64,000 nucleotides of DNA from Spirochaetes bacterium GWB1_60_80 (GTDB lineage Bacteria; Spirochaetota; Spirochaetia; Treponematales; UBA12059), in assembly GCA_001829185.1 (NCBI GenBank), contig MIAR01000032.1:144133-208132 (forward strand). Direction: 5' to 3'. The position numbers were made by a program, and so were the translations under genes. This document shows, in pieces, positions 26,664 through 35,559 of the stretch (the first letter of the stretch is position 1; each line of letters starts with the position of its first letter). Below the pieces are notes generated by a model. It worked only from the letters and a program-made list of their open reading frames with translations, was not told the origin of the DNA and searched no databases.

Positions 26664-27107
26664 ATGCGAAAGATTGTATTGCTGGTTCTGTTTTCCTGTC
26701 TGCTTGCCCTGCTCCATGCCCAAAGCCTGGAGGAGCTGATTGCGGTCAACGTTAAACCGGTCTGCACCATGACCGACTTTTCCATTATGCTGCCGGCCTT
26801 TCTGGAGAGTTTGGGCGGCGACGATGCCCTGCGTGCCAGATTGGCCGCTTTGGTTGAGCGCTACTCCGGGGATGACTTGCTGACCAAGGGCCGCCTCAGC
26901 CTGCTGGCGGCCCGCGCCGTACGCTTGCAGTCTTCCTTTTTTTTCCTGATTCTGCCAATAGAGCGCTATGCCTTCCGGCTGTTAGTAGCCGAAACCGTTT
27001 TCAGCAATACCAGCAGTGCCGGCGATATCGTATCCGGCCTGGAGTTGATCGACTTCATCGCCAGGTTCGGGCAATTGTACGGAGTCGTTGACGGAGCCAT
27101 CGAATGA
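26664..27107 (+). CDS. Small secreted protein of unknown function in FecR-cyclase operon
   Basis: The start at ATG 26664 has a GAGG site 6 nt upstream. It yields 147 residues with a signal peptide (MRKIVLLVLFSCLLALLHAQ). The mature part is mostly alpha-helical by composition: FSIMLPAFLESLGGDDALRARLAALVERYSGDDLLTKGRLSLLAARAV and a later hydrophobic stretch FFFLILPIERYAFRLLVAE. I do not recognise the family. It begins 58 bp after the FecR gene and its stop overlaps the next start in an ATGA, so translation is coupled to the barrel gene. A role as a periplasmic partner of the barrel is a guess. Confidence 0.65.
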   Translation: MRKIVLLVLFSCLLALLHAQSLEELIAVNVKPVCTMTDFSIMLPAFLESLGGDDALRARLAALVERYSGDDLLTKGRLSLLAARAVRLQSSFFFLILPIERYAFRLLVAETVFSNTSSAGDIVSGLELIDFIARFGQLYGVVDGAIE

Positions 27108-28402
27108 AAAAAATCGCTGTCTGCAGCCTACTTCTGGTTTTTACCGCCTTGCTATCGGCTCAGGAGAATGGCTTCGATATAGATTTCGAGGACGCTTTTT
27201 TCGCCCCGGCGCCGGTGAAGGCCGCCTGGCTGGTCGACTGGGGCGCCGGCCTAGCACCGTATGCGCTGTATCAGAATGCGGCCGCCGATAATAGTCTGAT
27301 CAGTGCCGTGAGCGGCAATCTTTGGTTGCGGCTCAGTCTGCCGGCTCAATGGCAATTGTACGCCAGGGTGAAGGATACATTGCTGTTGTCTTTCCTGCCC
27401 ACACCGGCAGCCGGCGAGTTCCTGACCAACTTGTGGGATATCGACGCTCTGTGGTTCAAGGGTTCTGTTCCGGAGGCCGGTTTCAGCTTTGCGATTGGTC
27501 GCCAGTTGTACGTGCTTGGTTCCGGGCTCCTGCTGGCTGGTACCGGCGATGGGGTTGATTTCAATCTGCTTACCTCGCTGGTGCAGGTCAAGGTTTTCGG
27601 CTTTTACACCGGCCTGGTGCGTCCAGATTTTTCCGGTTTTGCCATGGGCGCCTGGGACCGGGCCAATGGTCCGCAACGGTATGGGGCTGGTTATCGCTTG
27701 GCTGTTAACCTGTTTGGACAGGAATTGGCGCTGGCTGGTTTCTACCAGGGCGATGCTGGATTGGACAGCAGCCAACTCTATACCAGCTGGTACGCTGGCT
27801 TGCAGGCCGAGGGTCTGTTATTCTCGGGGAATTACCTGGTTGAGGCTTATCTTCAAGACGGCTACAGCCCGGACTCGACCGGCATCGCCGCCTTTGGCGG
27901 TACGGCTCGCTACCAGTTGGCTTTTCCTGTTACGACCACGCCGACCGCGACGCTACAGTATTCCTTGGCCTCGGGCGATCCTGATCGCCTGTCCAGCCAG
28001 GGAGCCATCGGCAATGCGGCCGATGCCGACACGGCCTTTCAGACTTTTGGTCAACTGAACAGTGGCTTGGCTTTTCGGCCTTATTTCAGCAACATCAACA
28101 TCCTGCACGCCGGTTTTTCGTTTACGCCATTCGAGTCCCTGGCTGGCGCCTTGCGACGCAGTAGCCTCGGCCTGCGCTATTTTTACTATTTCAAGTATGC
28201 CGCCAGCGGCGTGGTCAATTATGGCGAGGCGACGGTCGATTCCGCCGACCTTGGCCATGGCATCGACCTGACTACCAGCTGGTCACCCTTCAACGACGTC
28301 GGCTTTTTCCTTAACGCTGGATTGTTCCTGCCGGGCGCCGCTTTCGGCGCTGGCGAGCCGCTGCGCATTATGGTTGTCAGCGGCCTGACCCTGTCCTTCT
28401 GA
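27104..28402 (+). CDS. Probable outer-membrane beta-barrel protein
   Basis: This 432-residue protein has a signal peptide (MKKIAVCSLLLVFTALLSAQ) and a mature part of alternating hydrophobic strands with many Tyr, Trp and Gly residues (WQLYARVKDTLLLSF, FSFAIGRQLYVLGSGLLLAG, WYAGLQAEGLLFSGNYLVEAYLQDGY). It ends in VVSGLTLSF with a terminal Phe, the usual outer-membrane assembly signal. Part of it (GRQLYVLGSG) recalls alginate-export or porin-like barrels, but I cannot name a family. The ATGA overlap with the small gene upstream and a 13-bp gap before the cyclase place it inside the operon. Confidence 0.7.
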   Translation: MKKIAVCSLLLVFTALLSAQENGFDIDFEDAFFAPAPVKAAWLVDWGAGLAPYALYQNAAADNSLISAVSGNLWLRLSLPAQWQLYARVKDTLLLSFLPTPAAGEFLTNLWDIDALWFKGSVPEAGFSFAIGRQLYVLGSGLLLAGTGDGVDFNLLTSLVQVKVFGFYTGLVRPDFSGFAMGAWDRANGPQRYGAGYRLAVNLFGQELALAGFYQGDAGLDSSQLYTSWYAGLQAEGLLFSGNYLVEAYLQDGYSPDSTGIAAFGGTARYQLAFPVTTTPTATLQYSLASGDPDRLSSQGAIGNAADADTAFQTFGQLNSGLAFRPYFSNINILHAGFSFTPFESLAGALRRSSLGLRYFYYFKYAASGVVNYGEATVDSADLGHGIDLTTSWSPFNDVGFFLNAGLFLPGAAFGAGEPLRIMVVSGLTLSF

Positions 28403-28415
28403 GGGCGCCCCGAGC

Positions 28416-31007
28416 ATGAAAAAATGGTTGGCCAGGCTGGGCAGGTTCACCAAGGGGCTGCGTGGCGCCTTGATCATCACCCTGCTCATGGTCGGCCTGG
28501 TGCTGGCCTTTTCCTTCACCTCGGCGCATGACCGCTTGGAGTACGTTTTCTATGATCTGCGCTTCCGCTTCAAGCCAAAGGCCAAGCCCCTGCCCGAGCT
28601 GGTGCTGCTCAATGTCGACGACGCCAGCATCGCCGCCGTCGGGGTTTACCCCTGGCCGCGGCATTATTACGCCCAGGCGCTCCGCCAAGCCCAGCAGGCC
28701 GGCCTGGCATCCCTGATTTTCGACTTCCAGTTCATTGATGAGTCATTGCCGCTCTTGAATCCGGCCGGCTTTAATTATCTATACGATATCCTGAGCCAGG
28801 GGCAGCCGCTGGCGCCGGATGACTTGGGTCTAGTGGCCATCGACAACGACGCCGAACTGGCGGCGGCCGTGGCCGGCTTTAGCGGCACGGTGATGCCCTT
28901 TTCTTTTGCCAGGCTCAAGACGGGCCAGGAAGATCAAAGCCTTGTACGCTTGGCGGCCATTGCGCGCTTTACCGAGCTGGCATCGCTGCCACTGCCAGTC
29001 GGTCGCGAGGCGGAGTTCCGCGCCCTGGTCGAACTTGACCGTGTCGAGATCAATTATCCGATTACCAGCTTGATACACGCCAGTCAGCATTTCGGCTACG
29101 TGGACAGCGACCCGGATTTGGATGGCACCCATCGCCGCGTCAGGCTGGTTCGTGTTTTTGCTGACCGAATCTATCTCCATCTCAGCCTGGTTACCTTCCT
29201 GCAGATGTGCGGGGTCGACCTGTCGGCGCTGGAGCTGTACCCTGGGCGCCAACTGGTCATCAAGAATGCCGTCCACCCGGTTACCGGGTATCGTGGCGAC
29301 ATCGTCATCCCCCTCGACGACCAGTGCGCCATCATGCTGGACTGGCTGGGTGATTTCAGCCAGACAGCGCGGCCGGTGTCGGCCTACGCCCTGTTCGAAT
29401 ATCCGCAACACGCCGAAGCCTTTGAATTCCAATTGATGTTGCGCGACATGGTATCCGGCCAAAGTACCCGCATGGAGCTGTCGGCCCGGCTGGAGGAACT
29501 GAAAGCGGCTATCCTGGCCGAGCTGGATTTTGAGGTCCGCTTTCCCTTGCGGCAGGAGTACCAGACCGTGTTGGCCGAGTACCGGCGCGTCATCCAGGGC
29601 TACCTTGATACGCTCCAGGCCGAGATTGATGACTTGCTGGCCCGGCGGGCTGGTGGCGAGACGGTCGATGAAACCAGCATCGCCGAGATTCGGACCCTGA
29701 TTACGGCCATCAACATCCGGACCGAAGTCGATTACCTGTTCGACTCGGTGGCCGTCATTGGCTTGACCGCCACCGGCACCCAGGACGAGGGCGTCACGCC
29801 GCTGTCCAATTCCTACTGGATGGTCGGTTCGTATCCGACAGCCATCAATACCCTGGCGCGCGGTCGCTTCCTGCACCAGGCGCCCTGGTGGGCCGAGTTC
29901 TGCGCTGTATTGGTGTTAGCGTCGCTGTTGACCTGGTTTATCCACAAGCGGGGCGCGACAGCCTCCTACCTCGCCATTGCCTTGGTCTTGGTGGCCGTCA
30001 ATGTGGCGGTGGTGCTGGCCTTCTTCCAGGCTTACCTGTGGATTGACCAGCTCAGCGCCAATCTAGCCTTATTACTGCCGTCGGCCTTGATCATGATCGG
30101 CAAGTTTGCCGGCGAGGAAGAAAACCGCCGCTTTATTCAGGGAGCCTTTTCCAAGTACCTGTCGCAGGAAGTCATCGAGCAGATTATCGCTAACCCGGAC
30201 GCCCTCAAGCTGGGCGGCGATTCCTGCCAGATTACCACCTTTTTCTCCGATGTAGCCGGCTTTTCGAGTATCTCGGAGCAATTGACCGCCGAGGGCCTGG
30301 TGCAGTTGTTGAATGAATACCTGTCCGAGATGACCGACATTATTATGAAGAACCGCGGCACAGTGGACAAATATGAAGGCGATGCCATCATGGCCTTCTG
30401 GGGCGCGCCATTGCACTACCCGGATCATCCGTATCAAGCCTGTCTGTCGGCGATTGAGATGCAGCATCGCCTGGCGGAAATGCGGACAGTCTGGCGCCAA
30501 CAGGGCCGGCATGAGCTCAAGGTGCGCATGGGTATAAACTCCGGGCGGGCGGTAGCCGGCAACATGGGCTCGCATTCGCGCCTCAGTTATACGGTGATGG
30601 GCGACTCGGTCAACCTAGCTTCGCGGCTGGAGGGCGCCAACAAGTTCTACGGCACCTACAACATGGTCAGCCAGTTTACCTATGAGGCTATCAAGGACCG
30701 CTTCCGTTGCCGCGAGCTGGACCTGATCCGGGTGGTGGGCAAGAGCGAGCCGATCAGGGTCTACGAGTTGCTGGATATGCCGACGGCAATCCCGGACCAG
30801 CGGCAGGCCGCCCTGGCCGAGTATGAACGGGGGCTCGAGCTGTACCATGACAGGCGTTGGCAGGAAGCCCGGAACAGCTTTGTCCGGGTCCTGAAAATTG
30901 ATGGCGACGATGCGCCGGCCAAGGTCTATTACAAGCGCTGCGAGACCTTCCTCAAGAAGCCACCGGAGGGGGATTGGGATGGTGTCTTCAATCTAAGCTC
31001 CAAATAA
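28416..31007 (+). CDS. CHASE2-domain class III adenylate cyclase
   Basis: This 863-residue protein has a membrane helix (about 17-36), an extracytoplasmic CHASE2 domain (VLLNVDDASIAAVGVYPWPRHYYAQAL near 65-95, LIFDFQFIDES) carrying an inserted coiled-coil region (about 355-430), then three membrane helices (about 495-565) and a class III cyclase domain (about 600-780). Catalytic parts are visible: TTFFSDVAGF (metal Asp), VDKYEGDAIMAFW (Lys and metal Asp) and SYTVMGDSVNLASRLEG (Thr, Asn and Arg). The Lys/Thr pair points to ATP and not GTP. The C-terminus has a TPR-like helix pair. It makes cAMP on the cytoplasmic side in response to an outside signal. Last gene of the FecR operon, followed by a strong terminator. 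Confidence 0.92.
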   Translation: MKKWLARLGRFTKGLRGALIITLLMVGLVLAFSFTSAHDRLEYVFYDLRFRFKPKAKPLPELVLLNVDDASIAAVGVYPWPRHYYAQALRQAQQAGLASLIFDFQFIDESLPLLNPAGFNYLYDILSQGQPLAPDDLGLVAIDNDAELAAAVAGFSGTVMPFSFARLKTGQEDQSLVRLAAIARFTELASLPLPVGREAEFRALVELDRVEINYPITSLIHASQHFGYVDSDPDLDGTHRRVRLVRVFADRIYLHLSLVTFLQMCGVDLSALELYPGRQLVIKNAVHPVTGYRGDIVIPLDDQCAIMLDWLGDFSQTARPVSAYALFEYPQHAEAFEFQLMLRDMVSGQSTRMELSARLEELKAAILAELDFEVRFPLRQEYQTVLAEYRRVIQGYLDTLQAEIDDLLARRAGGETVDETSIAEIRTLITAINIRTEVDYLFDSVAVIGLTATGTQDEGVTPLSNSYWMVGSYPTAINTLARGRFLHQAPWWAEFCAVLVLASLLTWFIHKRGATASYLAIALVLVAVNVAVVLAFFQAYLWIDQLSANLALLLPSALIMIGKFAGEEENRRFIQGAFSKYLSQEVIEQIIANPDALKLGGDSCQITTFFSDVAGFSSISEQLTAEGLVQLLNEYLSEMTDIIMKNRGTVDKYEGDAIMAFWGAPLHYPDHPYQACLSAIEMQHRLAEMRTVWRQQGRHELKVRMGINSGRAVAGNMGSHSRLSYTVMGDSVNLASRLEGANKFYGTYNMVSQFTYEAIKDRFRCRELDLIRVVGKSEPIRVYELLDMPTAIPDQRQAALAEYERGLELYHDRRWQEARNSFVRVLKIDGDDAPAKVYYKRCETFLKKPPEGDWDGVFNLSSK

Positions 31008-31042
31008 ACAAAAGGCCACCCGATGCAGGTGGCCTTTTGTTT
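31006..31042. terminator. Perfect 15-bp hairpin terminator after the cyclase operon
   Basis: AAACAAAAGGCCACC (31006-31020) pairs perfectly with GGTGGCCTTTTGTTT (31028-31042) around a 7-nt loop. The A and T tracts make it work in both directions; the gene at 31111 converges on it. Confidence 0.9.
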
Positions 31043-31110
31043 GATCTACTAGCTGGCCAATCCCGGCCATCGCGTCCGATTGGCCTGGTAGCCGTCAGGA
31101 ATCAATCGGT

Positions 31111-32325
31111 TCAACGCCGAAGTTGGGCGCTGTTGTTGGTGGTGACGCGAACCAGTTCCATGGTGAAACTGTCGTCGCCAGTGCGGGCCTGGAAGCGGAC
31201 GATGCCGCCGGGTACGGTCGAGGCCAGCCACCAGCGGTAGTTGTAGTCGCTACCCTCGTCGTCCTGGCCGCTCATCTCTACCACATCGGCGTTGAAGGCG
31301 CCGGCGCCAACCCGGATCTGTTCCTTGCGGGTGGACTGGGCCAGTAAGCTGTCGGTGATTTCAGTGCCTTCGTAATAGGCGGCGTAGCTGTCGCCAGAGG
31401 GAACGATGCGAACCGCTTCGCCTTCATCTATTTTGTACCACAGCTCAAGCACCTTGGCTTCGCGGTTGATGCGGAATTCCCAGGTTATCGCTTCGTCGTC
31501 GGTGAAGTACTTGAGGCGCCACCACTGGGTGCCATCGCTTTCTTGGCTTAGGAAGGCGCGCTCGATGGAGAAGCGGTCGCTATCGCCGTCGGTGACTTGC
31601 CAAACCACGCCTTGCCCGGGTGTAAAATTGGCTTGCAGAAAGTGGCCGCCGGTATAGAAAGACATGAAGTAGTAGGCATAGAAACTGGCCATGATGGCCG
31701 ACTGCGCGGCCGAAACGCCGACTTCGCGGGCCTCGGCCCAGGTACCGGCCAGGCTGCCGACTGCGGCTGGCGGATTGCCCAGGCGCAGGCCGCCTTGCAG
31801 GCTGAAACCGGACGTGCTGCCCCATTGGTTGTAACCGACGCCGACATACAGGTCAGGAGTCAGGAAATAATTAGCGCCGCTGGAGGCCACGAACACCAAA
31901 CCGGCGCCGGCCGGCGACAGCAGGTTATAACCTACGCCAGCGCGGGCGAAAAAGTCAATTTGAGCCAGGTACTCCGAGCCGGGGAAATCGAAGCCGCGGA
32001 AGCCGGCGTGGAAGGCCACCTGTACGCCGGCACCGGCCTCAAGGCCGGGGGCGACCGAGCCAAGGTTCAAGCCGATGTGGCCGATCGGGGCCAAGCCGAT
32101 ATCGATGAACGCGGTACTGCCCACCACCGGCTTATAGAACAGGATGTCCACCGAAGGCTCTAGCCCAAGAACCAAGGCTCCGCCGTTCCAACCGGCCGTG
32201 GCGGCTAGTTGCGGAACCAGGTTGCCTTGTCCGTAGTTGCTGCCCCAGACGATCTCTTCCTGAGCGCAGAGTACTCCCGGCAGGCAGATGCCCAGAATCA
32301 GGCATGTCAACAATTTGTACTTCAT
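31111..32325 (-). CDS. Secreted protein, probable outer-membrane barrel with C-terminal domain, unknown family
   Basis: This 404-residue protein starts after a GGAAGGGG site with a signal peptide (MKYKLLTCLILGICLPGVLCAQ). Residues about 30-200 are strand-like and Gly-rich (GGALVLGLEPSVDILFYKPVVGS, GAGVQVAFHAGFRGFDF, YFLTPDLYVGVGYNQWGS), like a small outer-membrane barrel. The second half (about 215-404) is different: a soluble domain with DSDRFSIERAFLSQESDGTQWWRLKYFTDDEAITWEFRINREAKVLELWY, perhaps a beta domain. I do not recognise the family. It stands alone, convergent with the cyclase operon across the shared terminator. Confidence 0.6.
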   Translation of the reverse strand: MKYKLLTCLILGICLPGVLCAQEEIVWGSNYGQGNLVPQLAATAGWNGGALVLGLEPSVDILFYKPVVGSTAFIDIGLAPIGHIGLNLGSVAPGLEAGAGVQVAFHAGFRGFDFPGSEYLAQIDFFARAGVGYNLLSPAGAGLVFVASSGANYFLTPDLYVGVGYNQWGSTSGFSLQGGLRLGNPPAAVGSLAGTWAEAREVGVSAAQSAIMASFYAYYFMSFYTGGHFLQANFTPGQGVVWQVTDGDSDRFSIERAFLSQESDGTQWWRLKYFTDDEAITWEFRINREAKVLELWYKIDEGEAVRIVPSGDSYAAYYEGTEITDSLLAQSTRKEQIRVGAGAFNADVVEMSGQDDEGSDYNYRWWLASTVPGGIVRFQARTGDDSFTMELVRVTTNNSAQLRR

Positions 32326-32508
32326 AGATCCCCTTCCTTTTGACCAGACGATTCTAAGCGCTTGTCTCGGCCTGGCTAATTTTTTGCCTGACGATGCGCG
32401 GAAGGCCAGGGCCGTTCATCGGCATCGTCACTGCTTCAGATACTTTATCACAGTCCGGGGTAGTTTTCCGTATCGATGCGCGGAAACTGACGGTCTAGGA
32501 GAGAGTAT

Positions 32509-32537
32509 TTGTTGAAATGGCTCGAATGAACTACACT
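32509..32537 (+). promoter_or_regulatory. Candidate promoter with very short leader for the hybrid kinase gene
   Basis: TTGTTG (32509-32514), a 17-nt spacer and TACACT (32532-32537), then 10 nt to the ATG at 32548. A transcript would have only a few leader bases. Confidence 0.4.
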
Positions 32538-32547
32538 AGTTGGTAGT

Positions 32548-35500
32548 ATGAAAGTAGTCGCCAGCCAGCCTGTCGGGGGCAGCATAACAATGAAAGACAC
32601 TACGCTGGATGGCGACAGAAAACCAGATACAAGTTATCGGAAAATAAGGCTTCACCTGCAGGCCAGAATATTTATCCTGTTTCTGATCGGCGGTATGGTC
32701 ACTATTCTGTTGGCGGCCGGAATTTCGCAGTCATTTTTGGCCTCCGCCATTAGGGCTCGGTTGGAAAGAAGTACGGTCGATGTCATGGATTTGTATGAAA
32801 GCCATCTGCGGCGCTTGATCGAGCAGGAGAAATCAAATCTAGCCTGGCTGCACAGCCATTACGGCCTGGCAAAGGTTGGAGAACTGCTGTCTCTGCTGGC
32901 CGCTGATCCACGCTACGCCCAAAGCGTCGTGCTCGATTCGGAGGGAACAGTCCTTGCGGCCAGCCCTTCCTGGCTCATACCCGACAACTGGCAGGACCAG
33001 CCGCTTTTCCAGCAGGCAGTGGCCAGTACCGAGCCGGTGTTTTCAATCAGTTTCCACCTCCAGGAACAGGCTTTGCTGTTGGACGTGCTGTTGCCCATCC
33101 GGGATAAAATGAATGTTTTACAATACGTGGCCATTCACCGGCTTGATCCTGGGTGGTTTGAGGACGAGCTCAAGTCGGCCTATCTACCCTTCGCCGGTGA
33201 CGTCATCGTGTATGATGCCAAAGGTATCATTTGCTTCAAGTTCCTGGCCGGCGTGGCAGTTCTACCCTCGGCCAAGCCGTATTCCCTGAGCGATTTTGGC
33301 CTGGTGCCTGACCAATGGTTTCCGGCGGCCGGGAATTTGTTGGTTAATACCCAAGGCAGCCAGCTGCAGCTTGTCCGGGCTATGGCTGACAACAGTGGCT
33401 ATATCGCCGCCCGCGTTCCGCTTGAAAGCCTATTTCAGCGTTTGCAGGAAATCATTCGCATCACGTTGGTCCTCCTGCCTGCCTGCCTACTCCTGTTCAT
33501 TATGCTTGGGGTGGCGCTATCCCGCAGTATCCTGCAGCCAGTCTTAGCCATGTCTGGCCAGATGACGCGGGCTATCAAGGGGTATCAAACGGCTATCGAC
33601 ATTCCAGAATCTGAGCTGAAAGTAATCGCCCAGGCTTTCAACCAAGCCTGGCGCGAAAATCTCCGCTCGAGGCAAAACCTGATTGAGGAAAAGCAGGCCG
33701 CAGTGGAGGCGCGAACCCGTGCCGAGAGCGCCAGTAGCGCCAAGAGCCGATTTTTGGCCAACATGAGCCATGAGATCAGGACGCCGATGAATGCCATCAT
33801 TGGCTTGACTCATCTGGCCGGGAATAAAGCTGACGATCCCCGTATTAAGGAATTTCTCGCCAAGATCGGCACTGCGGCTGGCAACCTGCTAGGCACTATC
33901 AATGATATTCTGGATTACGCACGACTGGAGTCCGGGAATGAGCAGCAAAGGTATAAAGTTTTCGTGGTCCGGCCGACTTTTGGCAAGGTGATTGCTTTGT
34001 TCGAGCCGGAGGCGGAGCTTAAAAAGTTGGTGTTGGATTATCGCATCGACGACGCGGTACCCGATCTGCTACTCGGCGATGTATTCCATATCAAGCAGAT
34101 CGTTACCAACCTGTTGGGTAATGCGTTGAAGTTTACCGAAAGCGGCCGTGTCAGCCTGGCGGTTAGCCTGGAGACCTTGTCCGACGGCAGTCCGGGCTTG
34201 TGCCTCGAGGTAGCGGATAGTGGTATTGGTATTCCGATTGATGCCCAATCCGGCATATTCACGCCGTTCTATCAGGTGGACGACAGTTTAACCAGAAAAC
34301 ATGGCGGTACCGGGTTGGGTCTGGCCATAACCCGTCAGGCGGTTGCTTTATTGGATGGCCGCATTGAATTCAGGAGCCAGCCAGGTGCGGGCAGCGTTTT
34401 TGCTGTCCGTCTGCCGATATCGATCCCGGAAGCAGCCGTTGACCGGGGCGGGTGTAGCCAGCAGAGTACGGCAGTCGAGTCGATCCCGGCCAACCTGAGC
34501 GCATCCCCTGCCACGACAAATCTGGACGCGTCGAATCCAAAGCCGCTGGCCGGGTATCGCTTACTGCTGGCGGAAGACGATCCTGTCAATCAATTGGTCG
34601 TCCAGGCGCTAGGGCGAAGCAGCGGGCTAGATATTGCTGTAGCCGGTGACGGCGCGGAAGCCGTGCGTATGGTGAAGGAAGGCAATTACCATATCGTGCT
34701 CATGGATTTGCATATGCCGGAAATGGATGGCTATGAAGCTACTCGCCGCATCCGGGCACTAGGCGACGCCAGCAAGAGCCAGCTGCCGATCATTGCCTTG
34801 ACGGCAACGGTTGGGGGAACGGAACGGCGACAATGCCTGACTGCCGGCATGAATGATATTATAACCAAACCCTTTCAGCCAGCCGAGCTGGTTGAAAAAT
34901 TACGGCGCCATCTGGTGGCCGTGGCGGGTAGGGAGATTGCTGACGAGTTAAGCCCCGCTGATCAGGCGCTGGACCCAATTCTGGCCTTGCCGCACTTGTT
35001 GGGCGCGGACGGCTTAGAGCGCAGCTCCGGTGATCGGCAGGTATACAACACCATACTGCGTCATTTTCGGGCTGATATCACCCGCTTGGTCAGGATCCTG
35101 CAACAAGCGGCGGCTGTTACCGATTTAACGGGAATTAAACGAATTCTGCATTCCATCAAGGGCAGTGCCGGAATGATCGGCGCCTTGCGCTTGCAGGCCC
35201 TGTGTAAGCAGGAGGAAACCGGCTTCACCACCGGCTCGGGTAATCAGGCCGGAATCCAGTTTGTCATCCGAGAATTGCAAGCCTTGGTTGCACCCTTGAC
35301 GACCTATCTGGTGGAGCACCCGGATCCCGTCCAGCCACTTTTGCCGGGCAGCGATTCACGGGCTGATCTTGCCATGGTACTGACCCGGATCCGGCAAATG
35401 GTAACCCAGGATTACCTATTGGACGCAGCAGTGTTGGACCGATTTGCCAGTCTGGTGGCGACCACTCCTGGCCTGCCAGGCCAATATGGGCGGCTGTTGG

Positions 35501-35559
35501 CGGCCTTGGAGTCGTTTGACTATCCGACAGCCAAGGCCTGGCTTGAGTCTATACCGTGA
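32548..35559 (+). CDS. Membrane hybrid histidine kinase (Cache-like sensor, HisKA, HATPase, REC, Hpt)
   Basis: This 1003-residue protein starts at 32548; an alternative ATG at 32590 would shorten it by 14 residues. Order of parts: membrane helix (about 41-63), double-Cache-like periplasmic sensor (65-300), second helix (305-325), HAMP-like linker, HisKA with His408 (NMSHEIRTPMNAII), HATPase with N box near 525 and GGTGLGL near 587, REC with acceptor Asp720 (HIVLMDLHMPEMDGYE) and Hpt with His868 (ILHSIKGSAGMIG). A complete four-step phosphorelay is present in one polypeptide. It overlaps the next gene (GTGA), whose REC-GGDEF product is the likely phosphorelay target. Output would be c-di-GMP level. 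Confidence 0.93.
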   Translation: MKVVASQPVGGSITMKDTTLDGDRKPDTSYRKIRLHLQARIFILFLIGGMVTILLAAGISQSFLASAIRARLERSTVDVMDLYESHLRRLIEQEKSNLAWLHSHYGLAKVGELLSLLAADPRYAQSVVLDSEGTVLAASPSWLIPDNWQDQPLFQQAVASTEPVFSISFHLQEQALLLDVLLPIRDKMNVLQYVAIHRLDPGWFEDELKSAYLPFAGDVIVYDAKGIICFKFLAGVAVLPSAKPYSLSDFGLVPDQWFPAAGNLLVNTQGSQLQLVRAMADNSGYIAARVPLESLFQRLQEIIRITLVLLPACLLLFIMLGVALSRSILQPVLAMSGQMTRAIKGYQTAIDIPESELKVIAQAFNQAWRENLRSRQNLIEEKQAAVEARTRAESASSAKSRFLANMSHEIRTPMNAIIGLTHLAGNKADDPRIKEFLAKIGTAAGNLLGTINDILDYARLESGNEQQRYKVFVVRPTFGKVIALFEPEAELKKLVLDYRIDDAVPDLLLGDVFHIKQIVTNLLGNALKFTESGRVSLAVSLETLSDGSPGLCLEVADSGIGIPIDAQSGIFTPFYQVDDSLTRKHGGTGLGLAITRQAVALLDGRIEFRSQPGAGSVFAVRLPISIPEAAVDRGGCSQQSTAVESIPANLSASPATTNLDASNPKPLAGYRLLLAEDDPVNQLVVQALGRSSGLDIAVAGDGAEAVRMVKEGNYHIVLMDLHMPEMDGYEATRRIRALGDASKSQLPIIALTATVGGTERRQCLTAGMNDIITKPFQPAELVEKLRRHLVAVAGREIADELSPADQALDPILALPHLLGADGLERSSGDRQVYNTILRHFRADITRLVRILQQAAAVTDLTGIKRILHSIKGSAGMIGALRLQALCKQEETGFTTGSGNQAGIQFVIRELQALVAPLTTYLVEHPDPVQPLLPGSDSRADLAMVLTRIRQMVTQDYLLDAAVLDRFASLVATTPGLPGQYGRLLAALESFDYPTAKAWLESIP

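Noticed and set aside
28830-29876. 348-codon minus-strand frame opposite the CHASE2 cyclase
   Set aside because: The sense strand has complete CHASE2 and cyclase motifs; the reverse frame has no domain and no start signal.
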